DNA from: Roseovarius azorensis
GTDB taxonomy: Bacteria > Pseudomonadota > Alphaproteobacteria > Rhodobacterales > Rhodobacteraceae
Direction: 5' to 3'
DNA length: 64,000 bases
NCBI RefSeq assembly: GCF_900109455.1
Contig: NZ_FOAG01000007.1
Coordinates: 124,001-188,000 of the forward strand
Within the stretch, counting starts at the first letter, position 1. Every line of letters starts with the position of its first letter. A program made the translations under genes and the position numbers. Of this stretch, positions 43,743-53,998 are shown in pieces. The notes beneath the pieces were generated by a model. It was not told the DNA's origin. It saw only the letters and a program-made list of their open reading frames with translations, and made no database searches.

Positions 43743-44659
43743 CCGCGGCGATACAGTTTCCGGATATTGGAACCGACATGGTCTCGATCGAGATCGGCAG
43801 TTTCACGTTCGCGCTGCGCTGGTACGCGCTTGCCTATATCGTCGGCATCCTCATCGGATGGCGCATCTGCCTGGCGGCTGTTCGTCGCTCGGCACTCTGG
43901 CCATCGGCCAGGCCGCCACTTGATCGCCAGCAGATCGAGAACCTCCTGACATGGATCATCCTGGGCGTGATCGTCGGCGGACGCGTGGGCTTCGTGCTAT
44001 TTTATCAGCCCGACTACTACCTGGCCAACCCCCTGGAAATCCTCAAGGTATGGCAGGGCGGCATGTCTTTCCACGGCGGTTTCGCAGGTGTTGCGATCGC
44101 CACGCTGGCATTCTGTCTGCGCCAGAATGCGCCCATGCTCAGCACCGCTGACTTGCTTGCGTTGGCAACCCCACCGGGACTGTTTCTGGGGCGGCTTGCG
44201 AATTTCACCAACAACGAGCTTTGGGGTCGACCGACGGATGTTCCATGGGCGGTGATCTTCCCGGGCGATGCGGCGCAAGCCTGCGAAGGCATTACCAGCC
44301 TCTGCGCCCGCCATCCTTCGCAGCTCTACGAGGCGCTTCTGGAGGGACTGCTGCTCGGTACGCTCCTACTCTATCTCGCCTGGCACCGCGGCTGGCTTAA
44401 GACCCCCGGCGCCCTGACCGGCGCATTTCTGATCGGGTACGGCTCTGCCAGGAGCTTCGTGGAGCTGTTCCGGCAGCCGGACATGCAGTTCGTGACCACT
44501 GAAAATCCGATCGGTCACGCGCTTCATTTCGGCGAATGGGGGCTAACGATGGGTCAAGTGCTTTCCGCACCGATGATCCTGACCGGACTGGCTCTGATTC
44601 TGTACTCGTTCAGACGCTCCGGAAGCGCAGCCGACCAGAGGCCGAATACGGTCGCGTGA
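43736..44659 (+). CDS. lgt: Prolipoprotein diacylglyceryl transferase
   Basis: 307 aa, seven helices. Lgt signature [17 protein letters not shown] (about residues 155-171), the [12 protein letters not shown] motif and [11 protein letters not shown]. Transfers diacylglycerol to the lipobox Cys. ATG 43736 starts [12 protein letters not shown], the normal N-terminus; the frame from 43673 is longer than needed. An essential housekeeping enzyme, so this copy in a copper operon is probably an additional one. lspA occurs at 8781 but not lnt. Confidence 0.92.
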   Translation: MLTAAIQFPDIGTDMVSIEIGSFTFALRWYALAYIVGILIGWRICLAAVRRSALWPSARPPLDRQQIENLLTWIILGVIVGGRVGFVLFYQPDYYLANPLEILKVWQGGMSFHGGFAGVAIATLAFCLRQNAPMLSTADLLALATPPGLFLGRLANFTNNELWGRPTDVPWAVIFPGDAAQACEGITSLCARHPSQLYEALLEGLLLGTLLLYLAWHRGWLKTPGALTGAFLIGYGSARSFVELFRQPDMQFVTTENPIGHALHFGEWGLTMGQVLSAPMILTGLALILYSFRRSGSAADQRPNTVA

Positions 44660-44690
44660 TCGAAAGGAGCCACGAAAAGGAGGAACTCGA

Positions 44691-45254
44691 ATGAACAGCG
44701 ATATGGAAGAACAAATCAGTGAAACATCGACCCAGCGCGCATTGCTGGACGGGCGTGGGGCGTTTCTGGGGTTTCTCGTGAAACGGCTTGGCAACCGAGC
44801 CGACGCCGAGGATGTCCTGCAGGAGTACTGTATCCGTGTGCTGGCACGTAAGGATCAACTGCGCGATATCGAGCGGATGGATGCCTGGTTATACGCGATC
44901 CTGCGGTCCACCATGAACGATCATTACCGCAAGACCACACGGCACAGCCGGCTGGCCGTGGCTGTCGCACGAGAACCGCAAGAGTTGGTTGCCGATGCGC
45001 CGGTGCAGATGGCGCAGCCATGCACTTGCCCGAGCAGGCTGCTTGCCGAACTTCGTCCCATTGATGCCAATTTGATCCGGAGGATTGATTTCGGTGAAGA
45101 GGATCGGGGAATGGTGGCCGCCGAGATGGGGTTGAACCGCAACGCCCTTGGCGTTCGGCTGCACAGAGCACGCGCTGCTCTGCGTGAGGTGATCCAACAC
45201 CATTGCGGAGCCTGCTGCCTGGAGGACCCCGATGATTGCCATTGCCCTGTCTAG
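44691..45254 (+). CDS. ECF sigma factor with Cys-rich C-terminus, paralogue 1
   Basis: 187 aa. Region 2 with GRGAFLGFLVKRLGNRADAE, DVLQEYCIRVL and MDAWLYAILRSTMNDHYR; region 4 with LRPIDANLIRRIDF and ALGVRLHRARAALR. A CTC pair lies in the linker (about residue 105) and a Cys-rich tail (HCGACCLEDPDDCHCP) ends the protein. No anti-sigma gene adjoins. This layout resembles CorE-type ECF factors that sense metal directly through Cys residues (family knowledge, not checked). It lies 31 bp after lgt and may share promoter g. Confidence 0.85.
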   Translation: MNSDMEEQISETSTQRALLDGRGAFLGFLVKRLGNRADAEDVLQEYCIRVLARKDQLRDIERMDAWLYAILRSTMNDHYRKTTRHSRLAVAVAREPQELVADAPVQMAQPCTCPSRLLAELRPIDANLIRRIDFGEEDRGMVAAEMGLNRNALGVRLHRARAALREVIQHHCGACCLEDPDDCHCPV

Positions 45255-45311
45255 CGACGAAGCGATCCCGTAAGTCCATCAAACTGCGACACGGAAAGCT
45301 ATACGACGGGA

Positions 45312-45998
45312 TCAGGCGAACAGTTCAGGGCATTCGCGGGCGCATTTGTTGGTAAGGATGATGTAAACCAGATGCAGTGTTGCCAGCCCCGCCAGCAGGC
45401 AGAAAAATGATATGTAGGCGTATTGCAGGAAGGCGATGTCGACCACGATGACCGCCACCAGCGTCAGGGCGAAATGGCGCACATGCTTGTAATGCGACAG
45501 TGCCGGGGGCAAGGTGATAAGGGTAACGTAGATCGTGTTGGTCAACCAGCGCGGCATCATGAAATCAAGCCACATGGATTTTTCATAGGCCAGCGACTGA
45601 TTGTTGATCTCGACCACGACCATGCTGCTGTCGAGCCCGTGCGGGATGTAAAGCAATAGACCGAAAATCAGCCCGATCACTGCCATGATCAGGAACAGCC
45701 TCTTGCGGGAACTCTCGTCCGGCTCGAGTACGTAGACCGAGAACGGCACCCAAATTGGCCAGATGAACCAAGTGAAAAAGATGAACCCCATGGCCCCCCA
45801 TAAAACCGTCAGGGGATCATTTTCGTTCATGCCGACCCAGACAAAACCTTCCGTGAATTGCTGAAGGCCGGCAAAAAGCGGCATCAGGGCAAGCGGCAGG
45901 TAGCGTTTGTTGCGCTGCAATGCCACAATCGAAATGGCAGTCCCGCCGCCGACAAGGAACACGCTGGCGGCAAAGCTGACTTGGGCGGATAGGCACAT
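45312..45998 (-). CDS. DUF6629-like membrane protein
   Basis: 228 aa, about seven hydrophobic segments. The N-terminus MCLSAQVSFAASVFL and QQFTEGFVWVG match the pattern of DUF6629 proteins; C-terminal CARECPELF contributes two Cys. Function unknown. Convergent with the ECF gene; transcribed alone. Upstream 45999-46283 shows no gene. Confidence 0.7.
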   Translation of the reverse strand: MCLSAQVSFAASVFLVGGGTAISIVALQRNKRYLPLALMPLFAGLQQFTEGFVWVGMNENDPLTVLWGAMGFIFFTWFIWPIWVPFSVYVLEPDESSRKRLFLIMAVIGLIFGLLLYIPHGLDSSMVVVEINNQSLAYEKSMWLDFMMPRWLTNTIYVTLITLPPALSHYKHVRHFALTLVAVIVVDIAFLQYAYISFFCLLAGLATLHLVYIILTNKCARECPELFA

Positions 45999-46283
45999 GG
46001 AAACTTCTCTCCGTTTCTTTCAGTTTGAAAACGTCCGTCGCCCAAACCTATACCGCGTAGCAAGTTCTTAGAATTATCCTAGTCGCCGTCTGTGCCACTG
46101 ACCAGCCTGCGAGTACGACTTGGAGACGCTGTTCAGTGTCGCCCCGACAGGCCGGTCTGACCAAGAGGCTGCATCTAGGACCGCGAGGGTCCAGCAAGGC
46201 CCACCAAAGCCGCGCGTTTCGCAGGCCATAACTTGCTGTCGAGCGCCTCGCGCTAGGCATCAACCCACTGGCCTCACCTTCAG

Positions 46284-46635
46284 GGACCATGGTCGCGGGG
46301 CGCGATCTTGAAGACTTCAAGAATTTCGGTTGTGTGCGCCTGCGGTCGGAGTGGCAATGGTCGCGTTCCCGCTCTCGCTCACCGGGATTCCACCGCCCTT
46401 CGGATTTGTTGGCAAGGTGCTGCTGTTCGGCGCGGTAATCGAGACAGGCTATCCGTGGCTGGCGGTGATTGGCATTCCCAACAGCATGCTAGCGATGACG
46501 TTCTATCTGCGCATCGTGGAGCAGATGTATCAGGCCCGCGATAAAGAGGAGGGCCGGGCCCACTGTTGGTCGTGCTTTGTGCGACCGCTGGTCACGGCGC
46601 TGATGGGGCTGATTGCGAAGGTATTTCCCAATTGA
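46284..46635 (+). pseudogene. Remnant of a NuoN/MrpD-like proton-pumping subunit gene
   Basis: The frame from 46330 reads AVGVAMVAFPLSLTGIPP, FGFVGKVLLFGAVIE and NSMLAMTFYLRIVEQMYQA, the C-terminal core of complex I NuoN (or Mrp antiporter MrpD). About 15 codons upstream are in another frame (GRDLEDFKNFG), so there is a frameshift near 46325. Over 350 N-terminal residues are absent. No other nuo or mrp gene is present; a decayed fragment. Confidence 0.75.
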
Positions 46636-46683
46636 CGCAGAGGGCAGTTCGCGCCGTTCGCGTCAAAGCAGTGATCTGGCTTT

Positions 46684-47589
46684 TCAACCCCTAAGCGGGT
46701 CGGCCGGCCGCTTTGGCTGCCCGGGATCAAGCAACTCCGCGATTTCTGCATATATGCGGCGCGTGGCCACGGCCCCGGCAGCGATGCAGCGACGTTTGAG
46801 CCCGAATTCCAGTGTGCCGATCGAGCGCCCGAAATCGGGTCGTATCACCAGATCCGCCTGATCGAACCGCAGCCGTGCATGTTCATACTGGCAGACTTCT
46901 ATGGATCGCAGCATCGCCTGCATGCCGTTTTTCGGGCCAACCGCGTTTTCGCGCTGACTTGGGTCCACCGCGATCACGACCTCTGCGCCTGTTGCCCTTG
47001 CAACATCGACCGGCGCTATGTCGGCATAGGCCCCGTCCATCAGCACATGCGGTCCATCGACCAAGGGCGGCAATATCCCGGCAAGCGCCGCGCTGGCATA
47101 GACGTAATCCGTGGCACGCCCCTTGCCAAAGACCACACGTGTACCGGTCAGCATGTCGGTTGCGCAGACGAACACCGGGATGCGGCCATCTTCCAGGTTT
47201 TTGCCCTGCGTCAGGCCAGACAGGACGCTGCGGCCCCATGACTCGGTAGGCGCGCCAACCCCCCAGCCAAAATACATGTCGCGAGCGGCAAGCAAAGCGG
47301 TACGAAGCCCCCTCATTCTTGCGACCAGACCGGGTAGGCGAAAGTCCGGAGTTGCCGGAAACCCGCTGGTATCCATGTCTACCAGTGCGTCGAACCAATT
47401 GTCATTCAGGGCGTAGGTGGCGCCCGCAACCGCACCCATGGATACCCCCACGATTGCGCTCGGCACAAAGCCTCGGGAGATAAGCGCGCGTAACACACCC
47501 GCATGAGAGAGACCCCTGGCGCCGCCGCCACTGAACACAAGGGCGAAAGATTTGTGAGTCTTGCCTCCTGGTTGTACCTGTCCCGTCAT
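46684..47589 (-). CDS. Patatin-like phospholipase (RssA family)
   Basis: 301 aa, soluble. Oxyanion loop SGGGARGLSHAGVL, nucleophile motif GVSMGA (GxSxG, about residue 46) and the dyad Asp in DGAYADIAPVD. Length and motifs fit RssA-type patatin hydrolases acting on lipids. Divergent from the P-type ATPase operon with a 278-bp gap that contains the ECF-type promoter of the opposite strand. Confidence 0.88.
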   Translation of the reverse strand: MTGQVQPGGKTHKSFALVFSGGGARGLSHAGVLRALISRGFVPSAIVGVSMGAVAGATYALNDNWFDALVDMDTSGFPATPDFRLPGLVARMRGLRTALLAARDMYFGWGVGAPTESWGRSVLSGLTQGKNLEDGRIPVFVCATDMLTGTRVVFGKGRATDYVYASAALAGILPPLVDGPHVLMDGAYADIAPVDVARATGAEVVIAVDPSQRENAVGPKNGMQAMLRSIEVCQYEHARLRFDQADLVIRPDFGRSIGTLEFGLKRRCIAAGAVATRRIYAEIAELLDPGQPKRPADPLRG

Positions 47590-47788
47590 TGTCCAGCCTC
47601 CGCTTTCCGGTTTTCTCCGAGGAGTGTCAGAAACTGTGCAACGGCCTTTTATCGGTCCACGCCCCGCGATGTCTTTGACGCTACACGACCGTGATAATTA
47701 CGGCCCGGTGGGTTTTGGCACACCGCGTTGCCCCGACGGAGGCTGTTGAATGCACCACCCGTCTTGGCCGCATGTTTTCAGTCGCCTC

Positions 47789-47814
47789 TGTAACGATCGC
47801 CCGCTTGCAACGTC
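47789..47814 (+). promoter_or_regulatory. ECF-type promoter motif 1, upstream of ATPase-arc operon
   Basis: TGTAAC (47789-47794), 16-bp spacer, CGTC (47811-47814) then TATCC. The identical arrangement, with GAT directly after TGTAAC, is found at 59240. It lies 53 bp before the chosen ATPase start. Confidence 0.65.
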
Positions 47815-47867
47815 TATCCACCAAACGGTCGTTTCCGATCGCAAGGAAAAATCGACAGGAGCCAAAA

Positions 47868-50252
47868 TTGAGAACACTGACCCTTGAAGTCCGCGGGCTG
47901 TTCGAGGAACTCGATCACCTCGCGGTCGAACGTCATTTATCGGCCCTCGACGGAGTGCACCGAGCCGAAGCGAACCCGGCCTCGGCCAGCGTGACAGTCC
48001 ACTATGACGAGACGGTGCTGGGCGAGGACGCGCTGCGCGAGGCGATCGAATCCTGCGGCTTCCACTGCACGGGCGAACGGGTTCCGAACCATGTCTGCAA
48101 GATGGACCACTCGGGCCATGACGGCCATTCGGCGCATGGCGGAAAGGCCCCTGCCGGCCATGACGCGATGGCGCATGAGATGGGCCATGGCGGCGGCATG
48201 GACATGGCCGGGATGGTCCGCGACATGCGCAACCGCTTCTGGGTGGCGCTGCTGTTCACTGTCCCGATCTTCATCTATTCGCCGATGGGGGGCATGTTCA
48301 CGCCGCCCGCGCCGCCTTTCGGTCTGCGGCTGGACCTGTGGCTGTTCTTCCTGGGCAGTGCCGCGATCATCTGGCCAAGCTGGCCGTTCTTCGTCGCCGC
48401 CTGGCGGGCCTTGCGCAACGGCATCCTGAACATGGCGGTGCTGGTCGTGCTGTCGGTCGGCACGGGCTATGTGTTCAGCGTCGGCTCGACCTTCTTCTTT
48501 CCCGGCGTGCAGTTCTACGAGGCCGTGGCGGTGCTCCTGGTCTTCATCCTGCTGGGGCACTGGCTGGAGATGCGCGCGCGGGCAGGGGCCTCGGCGGCGA
48601 TCCGGGCGCTTCTCGATCTTGCGCCGCCGATGGCGACCGTCATCCGCGACGGGCAGGAGGTCGAGGTGCCCACCTCCGAGGTGCTGCAGGGCGAGATTGT
48701 GCTGATCAGGCCCGGCAACAAGATCCCCGTGGACGGCGAGGTCGTCGAAGGCACGTCGCTGGTCGACGAATCCATGCTGACAGGCGAGTCGATGCCGGTG
48801 GACAAGGCCGTGGGCGACACCGTGATCGGCGCCACGATCAACAAGAGCGGCAGTTTCCGCTACCGCGCCACCAAGGTCGGTGCCGATACCGCGCTGGCAC
48901 AGATCGTCAAGCTGGTGCAGGAGGCGCAGAACTCCAAGGCCCCTGCCCAGCTTCTGGCCGACCGCGCGTCGCAATGGTTGGTCCTGATCGCCATCGTGAT
49001 CGGGCTTGCGACCTTCGCGGTGTGGTTCTGGTGGATCGGCGAGCCGCTTCTCTTCGCGCTAACGCTGACGATCACCGTTTTCGTAATCGCCTGTCCTGAC
49101 GCGCTGGGGCTTGCGACGCCGATGGCGGTGATGGTCGGCACCGGGCTGGGGGCGCAGCACGGTATCCTGTTCAAGAATGCCGGTGCGCTGGAAGACGCGA
49201 CCAAGCTTGACGTGATCGTCTTCGACAAGACCGGCACGTTGACGATGGGCGAACCGCGCGTGGTCGAGGTCGTTGCCGCCGAAGGCGGCGCGGAGGATGA
49301 CGCGCTGCGGGCTGCGGCGGCCGTCGATCGCGGCTCGGACCACCCGCTGGCGCTCGCCATTGTCGAACGCGCTGCGGACCTCGACGTCCCGCAGATGGCC
49401 GAGTTTCTCAACCTCGAAGGCCGCGGCGCGCGCGCCGAAGTCGCAGGCAAGACCGTGCTGGTAGGCAATCGGCGCCTGATGGACGAGGAGGGTATCGACG
49501 TCGGCACCCTGACGGCGGAGGCCGAGCGCCTGAAGGGCGAGGGCCGCACGGTTGTGCATGTGGCGCAGGGCGGACGGATGCTGGGCCTGATCGCCATCGC
49601 TGATGCGCCGCGTCCAAGTGCGATGGCCGCGGTGGCCAAGCTGCGCGAACGCGGCGTCGAGGTGGCGATGCTGACCGGCGACAACGAAGGCACGGCGCGC
49701 CGCATCGCGGGCGAGCTGGGCATCGACATGGTGCTGGCCGACGTGCTGCCGGGCCAGAAGGCCGAGAAGGTGAAAGAGCTTCAGGCGCAGGGCAAGAAGG
49801 TCGGCATGGTCGGCGACGGCGTCAACGACGCGCCCGCGCTGACCCAGGCCGATGTCGGATTTGCCATCGGTGCGGGTACGGATGTAGCGATGGAAAGCGC
49901 CGATGTCGTGCTGATGAAAAGCGATCCCTACGATGTCGTGGGGGCCATCGAGCTGTCGCGCGCCACCTTGCGCAAGATGCACCAGAACCTGTTCTGGGCC
50001 GTGGCGTACAACGTGGTCGCCTTTCCGATGGCGGCAGGGGTGTTTTATCCGTTGATCATCAGCCCCGCCGTGGCAGCACTTGCCATGTCGGGCAGCTCCG
50101 CGCTGGTGGCGGTCAACGCGCTGCTGCTGAAACGAACGCGGCTGGAAGGTATTGGTGCGGGCAATAGTGGGTCCGCCAGCGGCGGCGGTCAGGGCGATGC
50201 GCAGGCAGGCCAGGTGCCGCTTCACGCCGGACACTCGCAGAAATCACATTGA
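47868..50252 (+). CDS. P1B-type heavy-metal ATPase with CPD motif
   Basis: 794 aa. The N-terminal domain folds like an HMA domain but has no CxxC; it is followed by a His/Met linker ([22 protein letters not shown]) as in CopB-type pumps. Membrane core, GTGLGA, then C409-P-D411 where CopA has CPC and CopB CPH. DKTGT at D453, DHPLAL (HP motif) and [10 protein letters not shown] are intact. Substrate uncertain: copper is likely from the linker, but the CPD site could alter specificity. Start is TTG 47868 with SD AGGAG six bases upstream; ATG 47772 is possible but has no SD. First gene of a long operon including arc genes. Confidence 0.88.
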   Translation: MRTLTLEVRGLFEELDHLAVERHLSALDGVHRAEANPASASVTVHYDETVLGEDALREAIESCGFHCTGERVPNHVCKMDHSGHDGHSAHGGKAPAGHDAMAHEMGHGGGMDMAGMVRDMRNRFWVALLFTVPIFIYSPMGGMFTPPAPPFGLRLDLWLFFLGSAAIIWPSWPFFVAAWRALRNGILNMAVLVVLSVGTGYVFSVGSTFFFPGVQFYEAVAVLLVFILLGHWLEMRARAGASAAIRALLDLAPPMATVIRDGQEVEVPTSEVLQGEIVLIRPGNKIPVDGEVVEGTSLVDESMLTGESMPVDKAVGDTVIGATINKSGSFRYRATKVGADTALAQIVKLVQEAQNSKAPAQLLADRASQWLVLIAIVIGLATFAVWFWWIGEPLLFALTLTITVFVIACPDALGLATPMAVMVGTGLGAQHGILFKNAGALEDATKLDVIVFDKTGTLTMGEPRVVEVVAAEGGAEDDALRAAAAVDRGSDHPLALAIVERAADLDVPQMAEFLNLEGRGARAEVAGKTVLVGNRRLMDEEGIDVGTLTAEAERLKGEGRTVVHVAQGGRMLGLIAIADAPRPSAMAAVAKLRERGVEVAMLTGDNEGTARRIAGELGIDMVLADVLPGQKAEKVKELQAQGKKVGMVGDGVNDAPALTQADVGFAIGAGTDVAMESADVVLMKSDPYDVVGAIELSRATLRKMHQNLFWAVAYNVVAFPMAAGVFYPLIISPAVAALAMSGSSALVAVNALLLKRTRLEGIGAGNSGSASGGGQGDAQAGQVPLHAGHSQKSH

Positions 50253-50267
50253 AGGGGGGGACTTGAG

Positions 50268-51716
50268 ATGTCTGACACATCATCGACCAAGACACCGGAC
50301 GGGAAGGGCATGGCGGCACGGTTTCCCACCGCCTATTCCATCCTGTTCGGGCTTATCATTGTTGTCGCGGCGCTGACCTGGATTATCCCTGCGGGCCAAT
50401 ATGACCGCGCCATGAACGAAGAGGTCGGCCGCGAGATCGCGGTGCCGGGTACGTATCAAACGGTCGAGCCCAATCCACAGGGCTTTGTCGATGTGATGCT
50501 GGCGCCCGTCGCCGGGTTCTACGATCCCGACAGCTATGCCGCCAATGCGATCGACGTTGCTTTGTTCGTCCTGCTGCTAGGCGGCTTTCTGGGCGTGGTG
50601 AATGCCACGAATGCCATCGACACCGGCATCCAGACGGCGATGGTGCGGCTGAAGGGGCGCGAGATCTGGATGATCCCAATCCTGATGTCGCTCTTTGCCC
50701 TGGGCGGTACGACCTATGGCATGGCCGAGGAAACGCTGGCCTTTTACGCGCTTCTGATCCCGGTGGTGATCGCAGCGGGGTACGATTCCGTGACCGGCGT
50801 GGCGATCATCCTGATCGGTGCCGGGATCGGCACGCTGGGATCGACGATCAACCCCTTCGCCACGGTGATCGCGTCTAACGCGGCAGGCATCCCGTTCACG
50901 GATGGTATCGCGCTGCGGCTGGTCCTTCTGCTGGGCGGCCTCGCGATCTGCGTGGCCTACGTCATGCGCTATGCCTCGAAGGTCAAGGCCGACCCGGCCC
51001 GGTCCGTCGTCGCCGCGCAACGCGACAGCGACCGGCAGTTTTTTCTGAACGAGACGGATGCAACGTTCGAGGAGCCGAAGCTGAGCGGAACTCAGAAGCT
51101 GGTCCTGATCCTGTTTTTTGCGACCTTTGCGGTGATGATTTGGGGTGTCTCCAGCCAGGGATGGTGGATGGCTCGGATGGGCGCGCTCTTCTTCGGCATG
51201 GCCATCGTCGTCGGGCTGGTCGCCCGCATGGGGGAGAAGAAGCTGACGTCGTCCTTTGTCGACGGAGCGAAGGATCTTCTGGGAGTTGCGCTGGTGATCG
51301 GTCTGGCGCGCGGCATCGTGGTGATCATGGAGCAGGGCCTGATTGCCGACACGATCCTGAATAGTGCCGCCGATACCCTCGGCGGCCTGCCGGAAGTCGC
51401 GTTCATCAACCTGATGCTCTGGATCGAGATCGGGATGAGCTTTCTCGTGCCGTCGTCGTCCGGCCTGGCCGTCCTGTCGATGCCGATCCTTGCCCCGTTG
51501 GGGGATTTCGCGGGTGTCGGCCGTGACCTCGTGGTGACCGCCTATCAATCGGCAAGCGGGCTCGTGAACCTGATCACTCCCACCTCTGCGGTGGTGATCG
51601 GCGGTCTAACCATCGGGCGCGTGTCGTTTGACCGCTGGCTCGTCTTCATCTGGCCCTTGCTGCTGATCCTCGTTGTCTTCATCTCGGCCGGGATCAGCCT
51701 GGCCGCCATTCTCTGA
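50268..51716 (+). CDS. YfcC-family (ArcD-like) amino-acid transporter
   Basis: 482 aa, about twelve helices, with GGTTYGMAEETLAFY, STINPFATVIAS and SSSGLAVLSMPI, as in the YfcC/C4-dicarboxylate-anaerobic-carrier-like family. Position before arcA suggests arginine-ornithine exchange or arginine uptake; the family has no firm substrate. 15 bp after the ATPase. A truncated second copy of its 3' end is at 1914-2027. Confidence 0.85.
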   Translation: MSDTSSTKTPDGKGMAARFPTAYSILFGLIIVVAALTWIIPAGQYDRAMNEEVGREIAVPGTYQTVEPNPQGFVDVMLAPVAGFYDPDSYAANAIDVALFVLLLGGFLGVVNATNAIDTGIQTAMVRLKGREIWMIPILMSLFALGGTTYGMAEETLAFYALLIPVVIAAGYDSVTGVAIILIGAGIGTLGSTINPFATVIASNAAGIPFTDGIALRLVLLLGGLAICVAYVMRYASKVKADPARSVVAAQRDSDRQFFLNETDATFEEPKLSGTQKLVLILFFATFAVMIWGVSSQGWWMARMGALFFGMAIVVGLVARMGEKKLTSSFVDGAKDLLGVALVIGLARGIVVIMEQGLIADTILNSAADTLGGLPEVAFINLMLWIEIGMSFLVPSSSGLAVLSMPILAPLGDFAGVGRDLVVTAYQSASGLVNLITPTSAVVIGGLTIGRVSFDRWLVFIWPLLLILVVFISAGISLAAIL

Positions 51717-51738
51717 TTGAAAAAAGGAGGCGTCCCAA

Positions 51739-52968
51739 ATGTCTGAATCGAAATTGGGTGTTCATTCCGAAACCGGCGCATTGCGGCAGGTGATCGTCTC
51801 TCCGCCCGGTCTCGCGCATCGCCGCCTGACGCCGGACAACCGCGAGGATCTACTGTTTGACGATGTGTTTTGGGTCAAACAGGCGATAAAGGATCATGCC
51901 GTCTTTGCCGGTATTATGCGCGGTGAGGGGATCGAGGTGCTGGACGCCATGGCGCTGCTGGGCGAAACGCTCGACCTGTCGGACGCACGCGCCTGGGTTC
52001 TCGACCACCGCATCTCCCGCAATGACGTCGGCGTCGGGATGCGGGACGAGCTGCGCGCCTGGATGGAGTCTCTCTCCGGCGCCGATCTCGCGAGATTTCT
52101 TGTGGGCGGTATCAGGGTGGACGATCTGCCATTCACGCCTTCCGGCATGTTTGGCAGCTACCTTGGCCTGCATGGTTTCGTGCTGCCGCCGCTGCCGAAC
52201 TTCATCTTTACCCGTGACAATTCGGCTTGGGTCTATGGCGGCGTCAGCCTGAATCCAATGCATTTCGCCGCGCGGCGGCCCGAAACGCTGCTGATGGCGG
52301 CGGTCTATCGGTTTCACCCGACGTTCGCGGGGCAGGCGCGGGTCTGGTTCGGCGATCCGGCGCGGGAATTCGGAACGGCAACGCTCGAAGGTGGGGACAT
52401 CATGCCGATCGGCCATGGCGTCGTCATGGTCGGCATGGGCGAACGATCGACGCCACAGGCGGTGGGCCAACTGGCCGAGGCGTTGTTCGAGGGTGGCGAC
52501 GTGACGCGCGTCATCGCCTGCCAGATGCCCAGTTCGCGCGCGGCGATGCATCTGGACACCGTTTTCACCCATTGCGGGGGCGATGTGGTGACCACTTTCA
52601 AGGAGGTGGCGGATGCGATCACCTGCTATGACCTGCGCCCGGGTGCCGGCAAGGCTGCGCTCGATATCCGCCGGGATGCGCGCCACATATTCGAGATCAC
52701 CGCTGAAATTCTGGGCCACAAGAAACTGCATCTGGTGCCCACCGGCGGTTCTGATGCGGCCGAGCAATCACGCGAACAGTGGAACGACGGCAACAACGTG
52801 CTGGCGCTGCGCCCCGGCGTCGTCATCGGCTATGACCGCAACGACGATACCAACGCCGCACTCAAGGAGGCCGGGATCGAGGTGCTGGCCATCCCCGGTG
52901 CCGAACTCGGCCGGGGCAGGGGCGGCAGCCACTGCATGAGTTGCCCGACGATCCGCGACGCCATCTGA
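51739..52968 (+). CDS. arcA: Arginine deiminase
   Basis: 409 aa. Motifs of the guanidino-modifying fold: [43 protein letters not shown] (His) and the catalytic Cys399 in GGSHCMSCP. Converts arginine to citrulline and ammonia. SD AAAAAAGGAGG lies 11 bases upstream. First enzyme of the arcABC set. The start is duplicated at 2050. Confidence 0.95.
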   Translation: MSESKLGVHSETGALRQVIVSPPGLAHRRLTPDNREDLLFDDVFWVKQAIKDHAVFAGIMRGEGIEVLDAMALLGETLDLSDARAWVLDHRISRNDVGVGMRDELRAWMESLSGADLARFLVGGIRVDDLPFTPSGMFGSYLGLHGFVLPPLPNFIFTRDNSAWVYGGVSLNPMHFAARRPETLLMAAVYRFHPTFAGQARVWFGDPAREFGTATLEGGDIMPIGHGVVMVGMGERSTPQAVGQLAEALFEGGDVTRVIACQMPSSRAAMHLDTVFTHCGGDVVTTFKEVADAITCYDLRPGAGKAALDIRRDARHIFEITAEILGHKKLHLVPTGGSDAAEQSREQWNDGNNVLALRPGVVIGYDRNDDTNAALKEAGIEVLAIPGAELGRGRGGSHCMSCPTIRDAI

Positions 52969-52992
52969 ACCCTTCGACGACAAGGAAACCCC

Positions 52993-53994
52993 ATGTCCTA
53001 CAACCTTAGAAACCGCCATTTCCTGACGCTGCGCGAATTCACCCCGCAGGAAATCGGCTTTCTGCTGAAGCTTTCCGCCGACCTGAAGACGGCCAAATAT
53101 GCGGGCACCGAAGTCCCGCGCCTGACCGGCAAGGAGATCGCGTTGATCTTCGAAAAGGACAGCACCCGCACCCGCGTCGGGTTCGAGGTGGCCGCCCATG
53201 ACCAGGGCGCGCATGTCACTTACCTCGGCCCCTCCGGTTCGCATCTGGGCAAGAAGGAAACGGTCAAGGATACCGCCCGCGTGCTGGGCCGGGTCTATGA
53301 CGCGATCGAGTACCGCGGCTTCGGCCAGCCCATTGTCGAGACATTGGCGAAATACGCGGGCGTGCCCGTCTATAACGGCCTGACGGACGAATTCCACCCG
53401 ACGCAGATCCTTGCCGATTTCCTGACCATGCAGGAACACTCCGACAAGCCGCTGCGCCAGATCTCTTACGCTTTCCTGGGTGATGCCCATAACAACATGG
53501 GCGACAGCCTGCTGATAGGAGGGGCCAAGATGGGCATGGATGTGCGTCTGTGTGCGCCTGAAGCCTGCTGGCCGACGCAGGCGATCCGCGACGAGGCGCA
53601 GGCCATTGCAGAGGAGACCGGTGCGCGGATCACGATCACCGAGGATATCGACGCCGCCGTCAAGGGAGTCGACTTCATATATACCGATGTGTGGGTGTCG
53701 ATGGGCGAGTCCAAGGACAAATGGGAGGACCGCATCAAGCTGCTCTTGCCCTATCAGGTCAATGCGGAGGTCATGGCAAAGACCGGCAATCCGCGCACCA
53801 GGTTCATGCACTGCCTGCCCGCATTCCATAACGCCGATACCGAAACCGGCGCCGAGATCGCCGAGCTTTTCGGCATCACCGCGATGGAGGTGACGGAAGA
53901 GGTGTTCGAAAGCCCGGCCTCGATCGTGTTCGATCAGGCCGAGAACCGGCTGCACACGATCAAGGCGGTACTCGTCGCCACGCTGGGATCTTAG
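52993..53994 (+). CDS. arcB: Ornithine carbamoyltransferase, catabolic
   Basis: 333 aa. Carbamoyl-phosphate site [38 protein letters not shown], and the ornithine loop [10 protein letters not shown]. In the ADI pathway it phosphorolyses citrulline to ornithine and carbamoyl phosphate. Its place between arcA and arcC indicates the catabolic role. Confidence 0.95.
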   Translation: MSYNLRNRHFLTLREFTPQEIGFLLKLSADLKTAKYAGTEVPRLTGKEIALIFEKDSTRTRVGFEVAAHDQGAHVTYLGPSGSHLGKKETVKDTARVLGRVYDAIEYRGFGQPIVETLAKYAGVPVYNGLTDEFHPTQILADFLTMQEHSDKPLRQISYAFLGDAHNNMGDSLLIGGAKMGMDVRLCAPEACWPTQAIRDEAQAIAEETGARITITEDIDAAVKGVDFIYTDVWVSMGESKDKWEDRIKLLLPYQVNAEVMAKTGNPRTRFMHCLPAFHNADTETGAEIAELFGITAMEVTEEVFESPASIVFDQAENRLHTIKAVLVATLGS

Positions 53995-53998
53995 CGCC

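Noticed and set aside
46048..46320. 90-codon minus-strand frame upstream of the NuoN remnant
   Set aside because: No homology or start signal; probably chance.
47590..47867. FNR/Anr boxes (TTGAT-N4-ATCAA) for the arc operon
   Set aside because: Expected for anaerobic arginine use, but no good match was found; the ECF-type motif was the only clear promoter signal.
47937..50234. Long antisense frames opposite the CPD ATPase (47937-48974, 49059-50234)
   Set aside because: His/Arg-rich shadows of the ATPase gene; no start signal or homology.
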